Source: Glaciimonas immobilis (GTDB lineage Bacteria > Pseudomonadota > Gammaproteobacteria > Burkholderiales > Burkholderiaceae_D). Taken from it: a stretch of 64,000 bases of DNA. The first letter of the stretch is position 1; each line of letters opens with the position of its first letter. Shown one piece after another: positions 49,305-58,061 of this stretch. The stretch covers positions 62,001 through 126,000 of the forward strand of contig NZ_JAAOZT010000002.1 of NCBI RefSeq assembly GCF_011947285.1, read 5' to 3'. The translations under genes and the position numbers were made by a program. The notes beneath the pieces were generated by a model, which was given only the letters and a program-made list of their open reading frames with translations, was not told the origin of the DNA and did not search any database.

Positions 49305-50531
49305 ATGGCATTGACTGATATCTTCATTAGGACAGTAAAGCCGACTGGCAAACCCAGTGGCGACAAATATGCCGATGGCGAAGGCATGTATCTACTGGTC
49401 AAGGTTCCCGGAAAATATTGGCGCTTTGATTACCGGTTCGGGGGCAAGCGCAAAACGCTGGCGCTCGGTGTCTATCCTGATGTATCTCTCGCTGATGCAA
49501 GGACAAAGCGCGAAGCTGCGCGGAAGTCTCTGGCAGTCGATGAAAAAGACCCTGGTCAAGTTAAAATTGACAATAGGCAGGCGAAGGCGGTAACGGCCGC
49601 GAACACTTTTGAAGTCGTGGCGGGCATCTGGCTAGAAAAAACGGCTGCAAGCCGCGCAACCAGTACTCAGGAAAAGATAACTAACTGGATGAAAAAGGAT
49701 GTGTTCCCCTTCATCGGGAAAAAACCAGTCTCCGATATCAAATCAATTGATGTGTTGGAGACAGTGAGAAAAATGGAAACTCGCGGCGTTCTCGATTCCG
49801 CCCACCGAGTAAAGCAGCTATGCGGGCAAGTTTTACGCTACTGCGTGGCCACTGGGCTAATCGAGCGCGATGTAACTGCTGACCTAAAAGGTGCGCTTTC
49901 CGTTGCCTCAAAAAAGAATTATGCGGCTATTACTGAGCCTAGGCAGGTCGGGGTATTAATGAGGGCGATATTTTCTTACTCAGGTTATCCATACGCCGTA
50001 GCGGCACTTAAGCTGGCACCGCTGGTGTTTGTACGGCCAGGTGAGCTTCGCTCTGCAGAATGGGTCGAAATTGATCTTGGCACAGCTGAATGGCGCATAC
50101 CCGGCGAAAAGATGAAAATGCGAAATGACCATCTTGTTCCGTTATCGACGCAAGCCGTAGAAATTCTTCGAAACTTACAAGCTATAACCGGCCATGGAAA
50201 GTATGTATTTCCTAGCATTCGGGATGAAAAGAGATGTATGAGCGAAAACACGATCACGGGTGCCTTGCGTGGCATGGGATTCAGTAAACAAGTAATGACT
50301 GGTCATGGGTTTCGCGCGATGGCGCGCACGATCATGGATGAGGTTTTGAATGAGCGCGTAGACCTGATAGAGCACCAGTTGGCACATGCGGTGAAAGATC
50401 CGAACGGGCGCGCGTATAACAGGACAGCACACTTACCAGCGCGTCGGGAAATGATGCAGCGATGGTCGGACTATCTGGACAAGCTACGCATTGGGGCGGA
50501 TGCCATTCAGTTGCGCGAAGTTGGCGCATGA
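49305..50531 (+). CDS. Tyrosine recombinase / integrase (P4 type)
   Basis: Inserts and, with an excisionase, removes the element at the tRNA. 408 residues: N-terminal DUF4102 arm-binding domain (LTDIFIRTVKPTGKPSGDKYADG; RFGGKRKTLALGVYPDVSLADA), core-binding domain, and catalytic domain with Arg in FVRPGELRSAEW (near 243), HGFRAMARTIMDE (HxxR near 335) and the tyrosine in NGRAYNRTAHLPARREMM (near 371). All active-site positions are intact. It points away from the tRNA, 175 nt from it. Confidence 0.95.
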   Translation: MALTDIFIRTVKPTGKPSGDKYADGEGMYLLVKVPGKYWRFDYRFGGKRKTLALGVYPDVSLADARTKREAARKSLAVDEKDPGQVKIDNRQAKAVTAANTFEVVAGIWLEKTAASRATSTQEKITNWMKKDVFPFIGKKPVSDIKSIDVLETVRKMETRGVLDSAHRVKQLCGQVLRYCVATGLIERDVTADLKGALSVASKKNYAAITEPRQVGVLMRAIFSYSGYPYAVAALKLAPLVFVRPGELRSAEWVEIDLGTAEWRIPGEKMKMRNDHLVPLSTQAVEILRNLQAITGHGKYVFPSIRDEKRCMSENTITGALRGMGFSKQVMTGHGFRAMARTIMDEVLNERVDLIEHQLAHAVKDPNGRAYNRTAHLPARREMMQRWSDYLDKLRIGADAIQLREVGA

Positions 50532-50908
50532 ACTTTAGTTTATAAAAAATGTTTTTGCATTGTAGCGTTTGCGCTGTGGTGGAACTGCTTGACAGGTTCT
50601 TGGCATATCCGTAGCATATCAATTGAGTGCGAGAAAGTTAAGACCTGCTTTCAAAAACGCTTGCTAGAGGTGCAATAAAAAACCGTAAACAACGCGGGGG
50701 CCTCGTGGAAACTAAGTTGACAGGCTTCAGGTCCTGGCAATCTTACGGAAGCTGGAATGAAGCACATTCCTTTCAAGACTGCGCATGGGGGAAGCCCCGA
50801 GGAATATTGAAAGCGTCCTAAATACTAGCCAGCTGGCTGCCCCCGGCGATCCCTGATAATTATGCAAGGCATTGTGCCGCGTGTAATTATTGCTATTACA
50901 GGGATTTT
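50532..50908. other. 377-nt gap between integrase and AlpA-like gene
   Basis: No gene is supported. It holds the presumed promoter of the regulator gene and G/C-rich segments (for example AGCCAGCTGGCT, a 12-nt palindrome near 50829) that might be operator or arm sites. In P4-type elements immunity or regulatory RNA often lies in such a place; nothing here proves it. Confidence 0.4.
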
Positions 50909-51109
50909 ATGGCAAACCATACCAACTCAATGCTGCAGCTCCGTGACGTGATCGCGGAAACTAGCCTATCAAGAAGTACGATTTTTCGTCGTATCGATCA
51001 AGGACTTTTCCCTAAGCAAATCCAGATATCTGCGCGCCGTGTCGCTTGGCGCAGTTCTGACATAAACGCATATCTTGATGCGTGCACAAACCCACAAATT
51101 AAAAAATAA
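50909..51109 (+). CDS. AlpA-family regulator / excisionase
   Basis: 66 residues with the AlpA pattern: LQLRDVIAETSLSRSTIFRRIDQGLFPKQI, then a wing ISARRVAWRSSDINAYL. These MerR-like proteins bind next to the integrase and drive its transcription or act as directionality factors. AGGGA precedes the ATG. A 9-bp stem-loop follows the stop after 1 nt. Confidence 0.9.
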   Translation: MANHTNSMLQLRDVIAETSLSRSTIFRRIDQGLFPKQIQISARRVAWRSSDINAYLDACTNPQIKK

Positions 51110-51110
51110 A

Positions 51111-51131
51111 TCCACGGCAATATGCCGTGGA
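51111..51131 (+). terminator. Stem-loop after the AlpA-like gene
   Basis: TCCACGGCA-ATA-TGCCGTGGA, a 9-bp perfect stem with a 3-nt loop. It has no strong T-run after it, so it may attenuate rather than end transcription into the next gene. Confidence 0.6.
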
Positions 51132-51222
51132 CTGATCGCTTGATTTTAGTCACGCTGAGATGGCGTGTGCCTAATATTGAGGCAGTACTCGGCTTTTGTC
51201 AATTATAGACAAAGGTTACAAA

Positions 51223-51624
51223 ATGAATACGAAACTACAAAACCACAACTTGTTTAATCACAAGTCGCTGGATGCAGGGCCAGCGCTAGGCATCACGGGT
51301 CAGGAGATGCAAAGCATGGTCCTTATTTGGACGATATTTATGCATGTGGCAGTGAAGTCTGGCTACATATCCGATCAGGCGATGGTAGCTCTAACACGAC
51401 GGCAAATTGACAGCGGGGAAAGTTTGGCGCTTTGTCCGGATGACGCAAACGTTAATCTCAAAAAAGTATGGGATTACTCAGCACTGCAAGTAAACGGGAT
51501 AGGGTCGCCGGAGATTCCTGACGCTTTTACCGCCCTGGCACAAGGGGTAAAGTATGCTGAGTTGATGCATGCGCAGGTGCGTGCGCTGGCATCAAAGCAA
51601 CCTGTCAAAAAGGTCAAAGCATGA
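51223..51624 (+). CDS. Unknown protein coupled to the primase-helicase gene
   Basis: 133 residues from ATG 51223 (AAAGG upstream); the frame opens 9 codons earlier. Largely helical in character (ITGQEMQSMVLIWTIFMHVAVKSGYISDQAMVAL) with a Lys-rich end. No family recognised. Its stop overlaps the primase start (ATGA), so it is probably a replication accessory or regulatory partner. Confidence 0.7.
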   Translation: MNTKLQNHNLFNHKSLDAGPALGITGQEMQSMVLIWTIFMHVAVKSGYISDQAMVALTRRQIDSGESLALCPDDANVNLKKVWDYSALQVNGIGSPEIPDAFTALAQGVKYAELMHAQVRALASKQPVKKVKA

Positions 51625-54041
51625 TGTCGCCAGGCGATAAGATAGTAGCTGGCACAAATATTGCTTTGTCAGCGCCCGCGTATAAAGTTACGCCCCCGGA
51701 TCTGGCCGCGATTGCATTAACTGGATTGCCAGAAAGGGCTGAGGGATGGTGCGTCTGGAAATTGGTGCACCAGGTCAAAGGTAAACCAGCAAAGGTGCCT
51801 TGGGGTGTTGACGGAGTACTTTCAGTAGCGAAACCAGATTCGTGGCTTTCGTTCGATAAAGCATCTGAAATGTACAAGCGGGGCGGCTACGCTGGGGTTG
51901 GAGTGCTAATGGGCACTTCCGATATAGAGGGCTTAGTCGGCTTAGACTTGGACCGCTGCCTGGACGCGGTGTCGGGCGAAGTACTTCAGGGCAGAGAGAA
52001 AATAGTGGCAGATTTTCTTGCTATCGGGGGCTACTGCGAAAAATCTCCATCTGGGTCTGGATTGCGCATGTTCATTCGCGGATGGCGGTTTTATGAAACG
52101 CACCGTCAAATTACCCCGAAACATCATCTCGAAATATACGATGAAGGAGACTCCAGATACCTTACTGTAACGGGTAACGCCTATCCGCCGGACTCTAAGC
52201 CGATCAGCATTGCGTCTAGAGAAAAAGAACTGGAAGTTTTCACTTTTAAATGGTGCGACAAGGAACCGGAAGCTGACGCACTCGATTTGGGGGAGTTCGG
52301 ATCAATCGCAGAATCGCGCAGTGCTGAAGAAGTTCTCGCGTTGCTCAAACAGAACAACAAAGCAGGCCGAATAACAAAGTTACTTGAAGGAAATTATCTA
52401 GACTATGCTGGTCCCAGTGAGGGTGATTTTGCTTTGGCGATTGAGGCCAGCTACTACAGCCGGTCGATAGCGGCCCTAGAAACCGTAATGCGTGGTTCCG
52501 GACTACTCAGGGACAAATGGAACGGAAAGCGAGGCAAAGGAACTTTAATTCAGCACACGATCCGAAGCGCGCTAAAAAAACAGACTAAATTCTATGATGC
52601 GGAGCAGGCTGAAAAAGTAGAAGCTAAAGCTATCGAAAAAGCGGCGATATCGGCAGAGATAGAAATTGCGAAATCGGTTCTTGTTCTGGGTTTCGAGGAC
52701 TTGCGTAAAGGTAAGGGCTGGAAAACGGATATCTGGTCGATTACTGAGCTATTGATTCGGGACTCGCGTTTATTGGGCACAGTCTTTTTTAACGAGTTCT
52801 CAAACATGCCAGTTCTCTCGCGTTCGCTACGTGATGCGTTTGACGACCCATCTATGCCCGACGCCATAGGCCAGCTCTCAGACATACACTATTTGGGGGT
52901 ATCCAGATGGCTAGGCCGTCAATGGAATATAAACGTCCGTCAAGACCAGACGCTAAGCATAGCGATCGGCTGGGCCAGAAAAATATCCTATAACCCTCTC
53001 CTGGAACGCCTTAATAATTTACACACGGGTTGGGACGGCAAACCCCGGCTATTGGGATGGCTATCGACTTACCTCGGTGCACAAACCCTTACTGACGAAG
53101 GGACGGATATCACTGAATACCTTCAGGCCGTCGGACCACGGTGGGTTATTTCAGCCGTGGCCCGGGCGATGAAACCGGGATGTCAGGCAGATTGCATGCT
53201 AATTTTGGAGGGAAAGCAAGGTGCCCGTAAAAGCACTGCGATACGTGTTCTTGCTGAAGCTTTAGGCGAAGGCTATATGCGTCAGAGCTTTTCTTTGGAG
53301 GCTGGGAAAGAATCTCAGATCGCATTACGTAATCATTTGATAATAGACTGGGCTGAGCTGGCTGGTTTGGGCAGGCGCGATCTTAATGACATCAAGACCT
53401 TCATAACCAAGACAGAGGATAGTTACCGTAGCGTGTATGGCATTACGGAAACTACGTGGAAACGAAGTTGTGTTTTCATTGGTTCGACGAATGAAAGGCA
53501 ATATCTTACTGATCCCACGGGTGGGCGTAGATTCTGGCCAGTGAAGGTAACCAAAGTTCAGATAGAGCGATTACGGGCTGATGCCGGACAATTGTGGGGC
53601 GAGGCTGTTGCAATGTACCGTGCGGGGCATCACTGGTGGATGGATGATGATGACCCGAAAGATGCGAAGGCACTCCGCCTTGCCTTTGGCGAGCAGGATC
53701 GAAGGCTAGGGCATAACGCATGGCACGAGCGGGCAGCAGAAGTCGCCGACAGTCTGGTCGGAGGCAGGCTGAATTTGTCCGATGGCTGTGGCGTAGCAAA
53801 CTGTACCCGCAGGTTTAGTGGCGACCAAGTTCGATTTTGGCTGGGTGGCGGTAGCGCTGAAGGTGCCGCCAAGTTCGAAGGCAATGCTTGGCTGCAAACG
53901 GTAACTGGCCTGAAGCTGGCGGGATGGGAATCGAAAAAGATAGATGGACTGATGCGATGGGGCATTGCGCCGGAAAAGTTGGATGAGCTTTACCTGAAGC
54001 TCGGTGTGGTGGCGAAAGCCAAGCCGAAACTGAAGCGATAA
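51621..54041 (+). CDS. Primase-polymerase / VapE-type superfamily 3-like helicase
   Basis: Replication protein of the element, 806 residues. The N-terminal part has archaeal-primase-type PrimPol signatures: VGLDLDRC (acidic pair, 109 and 111), SPSGSGLRMFIRG (142-154) and HHLEIYDEGDSRYLTVTG (168-185), as in NrS-1-type phage polymerases. The C-terminal part is a VapE/DUF5906 ATPase: Walker A GKQGARKST (531-539), Walker B HLIIDWAEL, sensor VFIGSTNER and DPTGGRRFWPV. A repeat-rich noncoding region follows directly, consistent with its origin. Confidence 0.9.
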   Translation: MMSPGDKIVAGTNIALSAPAYKVTPPDLAAIALTGLPERAEGWCVWKLVHQVKGKPAKVPWGVDGVLSVAKPDSWLSFDKASEMYKRGGYAGVGVLMGTSDIEGLVGLDLDRCLDAVSGEVLQGREKIVADFLAIGGYCEKSPSGSGLRMFIRGWRFYETHRQITPKHHLEIYDEGDSRYLTVTGNAYPPDSKPISIASREKELEVFTFKWCDKEPEADALDLGEFGSIAESRSAEEVLALLKQNNKAGRITKLLEGNYLDYAGPSEGDFALAIEASYYSRSIAALETVMRGSGLLRDKWNGKRGKGTLIQHTIRSALKKQTKFYDAEQAEKVEAKAIEKAAISAEIEIAKSVLVLGFEDLRKGKGWKTDIWSITELLIRDSRLLGTVFFNEFSNMPVLSRSLRDAFDDPSMPDAIGQLSDIHYLGVSRWLGRQWNINVRQDQTLSIAIGWARKISYNPLLERLNNLHTGWDGKPRLLGWLSTYLGAQTLTDEGTDITEYLQAVGPRWVISAVARAMKPGCQADCMLILEGKQGARKSTAIRVLAEALGEGYMRQSFSLEAGKESQIALRNHLIIDWAELAGLGRRDLNDIKTFITKTEDSYRSVYGITETTWKRSCVFIGSTNERQYLTDPTGGRRFWPVKVTKVQIERLRADAGQLWGEAVAMYRAGHHWWMDDDDPKDAKALRLAFGEQDRRLGHNAWHERAAEVADSLVGGRLNLSDGCGVANCTRRFSGDQVRFWLGGGSAEGAAKFEGNAWLQTVTGLKLAGWESKKIDGLMRWGIAPEKLDELYLKLGVVAKAKPKLKR

Positions 54042-54062
54042 GCAAGCCCCGGCAGCACGGGT

Positions 54063-54420
54063 GGTAGGGAGGGTAAGGGCTGTATCTGGTGGAGGGTCTG
54101 GGTTTGACCCTCCCTACCTCTTAGAGCTAGGCTGGGCTTGATCCTGAGAGGTTTTCAGTGCATTGACAGCGGGAGGGTCTGGAAACGTCAGAAACCGCTT
54201 GCGAACAAGGCTGGGCTTAGGCTTTTGGTGTTCGAGGATACCCTAACCCGTGGCAGCTTTAAGAGAAGAAAAAAGGGTAGCAGTGCTATACCCTAATTTA
54301 TGTATATAAAGCGGAACGCGTAATTGACCCTCCAACCCTCCCTAATCGTTTGCAAACCCTTATGAGTGCTGGGTTTGCAGGGTTTCGCCCCATATTTTGA
54401 CCCTCCCGGAAAGCCTCCCT
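54063..54420. repeat. Repeat-rich noncoding region, putative replication origin
   Basis: A 428-nt gap carries a family of GGGAGGGT/GACCCTCC words in both directions (about 54067, 54092, 54106, 54171, 54325, 54398), a 12-bp perfect inverted repeat GGTAGGGAGGGT / ACCCTCCCTACC (54063-54074, 54107-54118), a nested GAGGGTC/GACCCTC pair, a second inverted repeat TGCAAACCC/GGGTTTGCA (54351-54359, 54371-54379), and a direct repeat AGGCTGGGCTT (54129, 54208). An AT-rich stretch lies at about 54290-54312. This pattern, just behind the primase gene, suits an iteron-type origin. Confidence 0.65.
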
Positions 54421-54469
54421 AAACTGAACTACCTTCCCTAAATTTAAAGCATTGTGAAAGGATCATAAA

Positions 54470-54925
54470 ATGGATAACTCGGAACTGATCGCGGCGCAGA
54501 TCGCAGCATCGAAGGCTTACTCTGCGGGGAATCGACTTGCGGAGCGCACCGATAAATTAGACCGAATAGATCCTGACAAACTCGCTGATCAGGATATCGG
54601 AAGGCTCCTAAGTAACCCTGCCGCATTCTGGGCTATGGCTGTGACTAAAGAAGCCTGCGGGAATGGGGAGCTAGCAGGTGCCTTGGCGTTGTCTAACCAA
54701 GTCGCTTCGGCTCAGATGGCTGTAGGGGACGTTACGTTCGTGAGGGATAGCTTGATCGGTCAGGCGCAATGGCTAGGAGTGGTGGCTATTAAAATGATGA
54801 CGCGTGCGGAGGGGCAGAAGAATTCTCACATCTCTGCACAATCTATCAAGCTGGCTTTGACGGCTCAGAGGCAGGCTGCACAATGTCTGATCAATGCAGC
54901 GGCGCTGGACAAGCAACGTGTGTGA
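54470..54925 (+). CDS. Unknown element protein
   Basis: 151 residues with a good AAAGGAT Shine-Dalgarno. Mostly helical, Ala-rich (LIAAQIAASKAYSAGNRLAERTDKL ... IKLALTAQRQAAQCLINAAAL). No membrane segment, no family recognised. The size and place in the element would suit a small packaging or regulatory factor, but nothing in the sequence shows it. Confidence 0.7.
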   Translation: MDNSELIAAQIAASKAYSAGNRLAERTDKLDRIDPDKLADQDIGRLLSNPAAFWAMAVTKEACGNGELAGALALSNQVASAQMAVGDVTFVRDSLIGQAQWLGVVAIKMMTRAEGQKNSHISAQSIKLALTAQRQAAQCLINAAALDKQRV

Positions 54926-55219
54926 CAGGACTATCACGGTGGTTGGATAGTTGATAGAAGTGAAATATATTACTTTGTTTAGCTACTGCAACTATTAGCT
55001 ACGCATGAGTCTCGATCTAATAATAAACGTTGAAAGGTGGTATACCTAAATTCCCCCACGGTGTATCTTATGAATTCTATTGTTATAGTTTCAACATATC
55101 TGATAGGCGTAGCTGGTGGGGGAAGATAAAGATAAAATTGTTGTTTCCTCGTAATTTTATAGCGGTCCCCCTAATGTGTAAGCGACTGTTCCATGCACCG
55201 TTACATACAGGGGTCAGGA

Positions 55220-56017
55220 ATGCGAATTAGAACGCGTGACGGTGTTATTTCCGACGTTAATGTCATTGAAAAACTGTTGCGTAACCATGCAAATGCCCAT
55301 ATGTCTCCGGTTTTGGCTTCCTCGCCATTACAGGTAAAGCACACGCCGCGGCAAAGCAAAGTAGAGCCACTGGAATTGCCAAAGAAAAGGCAACAGCATG
55401 CCGACCCTAAGGAGGCGTCAGGTAACTCTGTAAAAAACAAAAAAAAAATCCAGAGTCAGGAAAGATTTTCGGCTGCAGGAAAAACGCCCGCTAATAAGAG
55501 GAACAATTGGGGGAAGCAAGGCGAAGAACAAGCAGATAATCTCGTAAAGCCCATATTCGACAAAAAGATTGAGAGCGCTGTAAGGTGGGCTAAAAAAAAT
55601 GCTTTGATTCGCAGCAATATACAAAAGGCCAAAAATAACGTCACTCGGCAATATATTGACGACTTAGCTAGGTTCCCGCACCTATCGCTCAAAGTTGCTT
55701 TGCCTAAGGAGCCCCCGATACCGATAGCACCCATTTGGATAATGACGAGTAAAAAGCGCAAATCTAAATCTAAATTTGTTGTTAAAAACCAAGAAGCGCA
55801 TTACAGGCTGCAAACACAAAAAGTTAGAACCCCAATTCGCTTAGAAATCCAACCTGCTCAGATAGAGGCACCGAAGATTGCCGCCTCCAATCTATCGCGG
55901 ATAGTACTAGCTAAAATCCCAGAAAAAACAATCTCCAGCAAGACGGTCACGGTGGGCTGTAAATGCTTAGGCACAAATGAGAATTGTAACTGGTGCGGGG
56001 GAGCCGGTTATTATTAA
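55220..56017 (+). CDS. Unknown basic protein with C-terminal zinc knuckle
   Basis: 265 residues from ATG 55220 (GGGG 6 nt upstream; the frame opens 9 codons earlier). A long, Lys/Gln/Ser-rich, probably disordered middle (KVEPLELPKKRQQHADPKEA ...) leads to a compact end CKCLGTNENCNWCGGAGYY. The C-x-C-x-G ... C-x-x-C-x-G-x-G arrangement looks like half of a DnaJ-type zinc module, so a four-Cys metal site is likely. No enzyme motif is visible. It is AT-rich, unlike the chromosome, and stands alone with a 294-nt gap upstream in which I see nothing. Confidence 0.65.
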   Translation: MRIRTRDGVISDVNVIEKLLRNHANAHMSPVLASSPLQVKHTPRQSKVEPLELPKKRQQHADPKEASGNSVKNKKKIQSQERFSAAGKTPANKRNNWGKQGEEQADNLVKPIFDKKIESAVRWAKKNALIRSNIQKAKNNVTRQYIDDLARFPHLSLKVALPKEPPIPIAPIWIMTSKKRKSKSKFVVKNQEAHYRLQTQKVRTPIRLEIQPAQIEAPKIAASNLSRIVLAKIPEKTISSKTVTVGCKCLGTNENCNWCGGAGYY

Positions 56018-56580
56018 TTAATGATGCACGATAGAGATATCGTCAGGGGTCTGGTTACTCGCCATTCGCCATTCATTTAGGCGAACGAAAAGTTTAAAAA
56101 CTTGGGCCGAATTTTTGAGCTGACAGGTAAGCGAAATGGAAAAACTGGTCGTCAGGAAGTGTACCCGTCACTTGGAAACCGGGCCGCGCGCTAACTTTAT
56201 TGCGGAAGGTGGCCAGCAAAATACTTGGTCCGGATATGTACCTGGACTTTATCGATAGAGAAATTTTAAGCCATCGATAGCCAAGTATTTGTTCCTCCTA
56301 AACCTGTGTTGAAAAGTAGAAAATATATGGAATTATATAGCTATTTATTTATCAAATAAAAATTATAACTCTTTGATTTAATTGACTTTATAGGCTATTC
56401 GAGGTATCATAGAGTTCTAGTGATAGCCATAACGCCCCACTCAATTCTGCCCTTGAGTTTGCGGTAGCCTAATGAATTTCACTAAGGAAAAGACCGTCAA
56501 CTATACGGCTCTTGTCGGGCAGGAATACTAACTTTTTCTTTGCCTTTTTATATAAATTACGTCACTGATCGGAAAATTTG
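56018..56580. other. 563-nt gap inside the element
   Basis: AT-rich, especially 56320-56420, with no supported gene. A promoter for the small gene at 56581 is likely but not resolvable. Confidence 0.4.
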
Positions 56581-56772
56581 ATGAACCAGTATTTGGTAGG
56601 TCTTAGCGATAAACTTACAGAAGCATTGCCACACAACATGCAATTCTACTCGGTTGATGCAGTGTCAGAACAGCAAGCTCGTGAGCTATTTTTGGCTAAG
56701 GTACGGACTGATATCACTGGCGAAGATTTTGGTCTCATAATATTGAATCGAGACTCGATCAAGTCTATTTAG
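56581..56772 (+). CDS. Small unknown protein
   Basis: 63 residues from ATG 56581 with CGGAAAA upstream. The sequence YLVGLSDKLTEALPHNMQFYSVDAVSEQQARELF is protein-like and acidic, without membrane segment. No family recognised. It is the last gene before attR; the 380 nt behind it hold only the 12-bp repeats at 57100. Confidence 0.5.
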   Translation: MNQYLVGLSDKLTEALPHNMQFYSVDAVSEQQARELFLAKVRTDITGEDFGLIILNRDSIKSI

Positions 56773-57099
56773 TCGACCTAAAAAGTATGCTGCGGGTGAT
56801 CTTAGTCATCCGCTATTTGCCGTGGAGCGTCACTAAGTGCAAACCCGGCTTAGAAGCCTGAGGCCAAAGCTATGCGACAAAATGATAACGGCAGTGACTG
56901 TCGACCACGGGGTGCAATAGGCTTGTGGTCCTTGGATGTATGTGCGTGCTTGACCTGGGATTGCTCGCAAGGCTTGGCTTATGCGATAAGACCGAAGGTA
57001 AAGCAGGTGCACCTAGTCTAACGTTTCTCGCGCTTATTGCCGCAATCTGACTAGCTCGCTGTCCTGTTGTAAACCCGATACAAGGTTACACTTTCATTC

Positions 57100-57122
57100 T
57101 TGACGGTACTTTTGACGGTACT
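57100..57122. repeat. Two 11-bp direct repeats near attR
   Basis: TTGACGGTACT occurs twice with a 12-bp period, 38 nt inside attR. The position suits integrase arm-type or excisionase sites. Confidence 0.6.
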
Positions 57123-57159
57123 TATGGAAAAAATAGACGATTTTAATAGGTAAACGCGG

Positions 57160-57176
57160 TTCCGGTCTCGGCACCA
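57160..57176 (+). repeat. attR: tRNA-Leu 3'-end copy
   Basis: TTCCGGTCTCGGCACCA matches 17 of 18 nt of attL (49113-49130); the difference is one missing G in the GGG. The match ends exactly at CCA. Confidence 0.72.
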
Positions 57177-57211
57177 GAACTATCGCAAACGTTCACCACG
57201 TTTGCCTAAAG

Positions 57212-57244
57212 ACCCCTAAGAAATCAAACGCTTAGGGGTTTTTT
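57212..57244 (+). terminator. Probable original terminator of tRNA-Leu(UAA)
   Basis: ACCCCTAAG pairs with CTTAGGGGT around 10 nt, then T residues. It lies 35 nt after attR, the right distance for a tRNA terminator now displaced by about 8 kb. Confidence 0.85.
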
Positions 57245-57663
57245 AACGCCTGTTGCGCCCACGGTTGCCCGTTGATACCACCTTTTTACATCCATCCTTG
57301 TTGCCACAAGACTTATATGCTTGCTGGTGGCGACACCATGTATCCAAAAGTAGCGCCGACTAGCGCGAAGACATTTCGTATAGTTTATCGCCAGCCCAAT
57401 CCGATATGTTTTGCACTGCAAGTCTTTGCACAGCCAATATGCTGAGGTACACTAAGCATCCGGTGCTTCAAAACACCTTAATACGCGGTATGCCTTCCCG
57501 ACAGTCAACGGCTCTTTTTTCGTCCAATGGTTTTATTCCTATGGGCGGGATGGGGCAGCAATACAAGACCCGTAAGGGAAATACTGTCCGCCGTCGTATT
57601 ACGGTTTTGAACATCCTGCCCACCTCGCTTCAAAACGAGGTCATGTCTCAATACGGAGTATCC

Positions 57664-57867
57664 ATGTCAATTAGCACCGCCACGCCTATCCAATCCCGTT
57701 TGCATATAATCCAACGTCTTACGAGTCAATCCAACGCCTTAACAACGTTGCTGTCTGTGTTCGATGTGCTCACTTCGGATGGTCAGAAGAATGCCCTGAT
57801 AGATTGCCATGAACTTACAACGGATGTTTCCATCGAACAGTCCGCCTTGATCGGCGGTGCAGCATGA
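57664..57867 (+). CDS. Small unknown protein, first of a coupled trio
   Basis: 67 residues from ATG 57664, which has GGAG 5 nt upstream. The frame is open back to 57406, but the upstream part has no ribosome site and odd composition. Helical, no family recognised (LHIIQRLTSQSNALTTLLSVFDVL). The stop overlaps the next start (ATGA). The preceding 420 nt after the terminator hold no feature I can support. Confidence 0.5.
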   Translation: MSISTATPIQSRLHIIQRLTSQSNALTTLLSVFDVLTSDGQKNALIDCHELTTDVSIEQSALIGGAA

Positions 57868-58061
57868 CTGCCAACCCAACAGCATTCAAAAAACATTTCG
57901 CAGATGATTCGAATCCCCCAATTTTGCTGTCCAGAATAGCAGGTATATGCCAACTAATTGCCAGTGCGCCGGAGTACCAACACGCGGCAATCTGTGAGGT
58001 GTCTTACTTGGTGCCTGACCTGACCGTCTTCGCACGCCGCATTGGGGAGGGCGCACAATAA
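57864..58061 (+). CDS. Small unknown protein, second of the trio
   Basis: 65 residues, start overlapping the previous stop by 4 nt and end overlapping the next start by 1 nt (TAATG). Such tight packing is typical of phage-derived operons. No family recognised. Confidence 0.5.
   Translation: MTANPTAFKKHFADDSNPPILLSRIAGICQLIASAPEYQHAAICEVSYLVPDLTVFARRIGEGAQ

Larger units (their letters stand above)
49113..57176. mobile_element. Integrated satellite-like element in tRNA-Leu(UAA)
   Basis: About 8.06 kb bounded by a tRNA-end duplication. Order: integrase, AlpA-like regulator, small protein, primase-polymerase/VapE helicase, repeat-rich noncoding region, three unknown genes. Integrase directly beside the tRNA and a primase-helicase followed by repeats recall P4-type satellites and phage-inducible islands. 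No capsid, tail or terminase gene is recognised, nor a conjugation gene. The unknown genes are AT-richer than the chromosome around them. Confidence 0.8.

Noticed and set aside
55030-55230. 66-codon frame upstream of the zinc-knuckle gene
   Set aside because: No family character, and it overlaps the start of the better-supported 55220 gene.
57224-57421. 65-codon minus-strand frame next to attR
   Set aside because: It crosses the terminator at 57212-57244 and shows no recognisable protein features.
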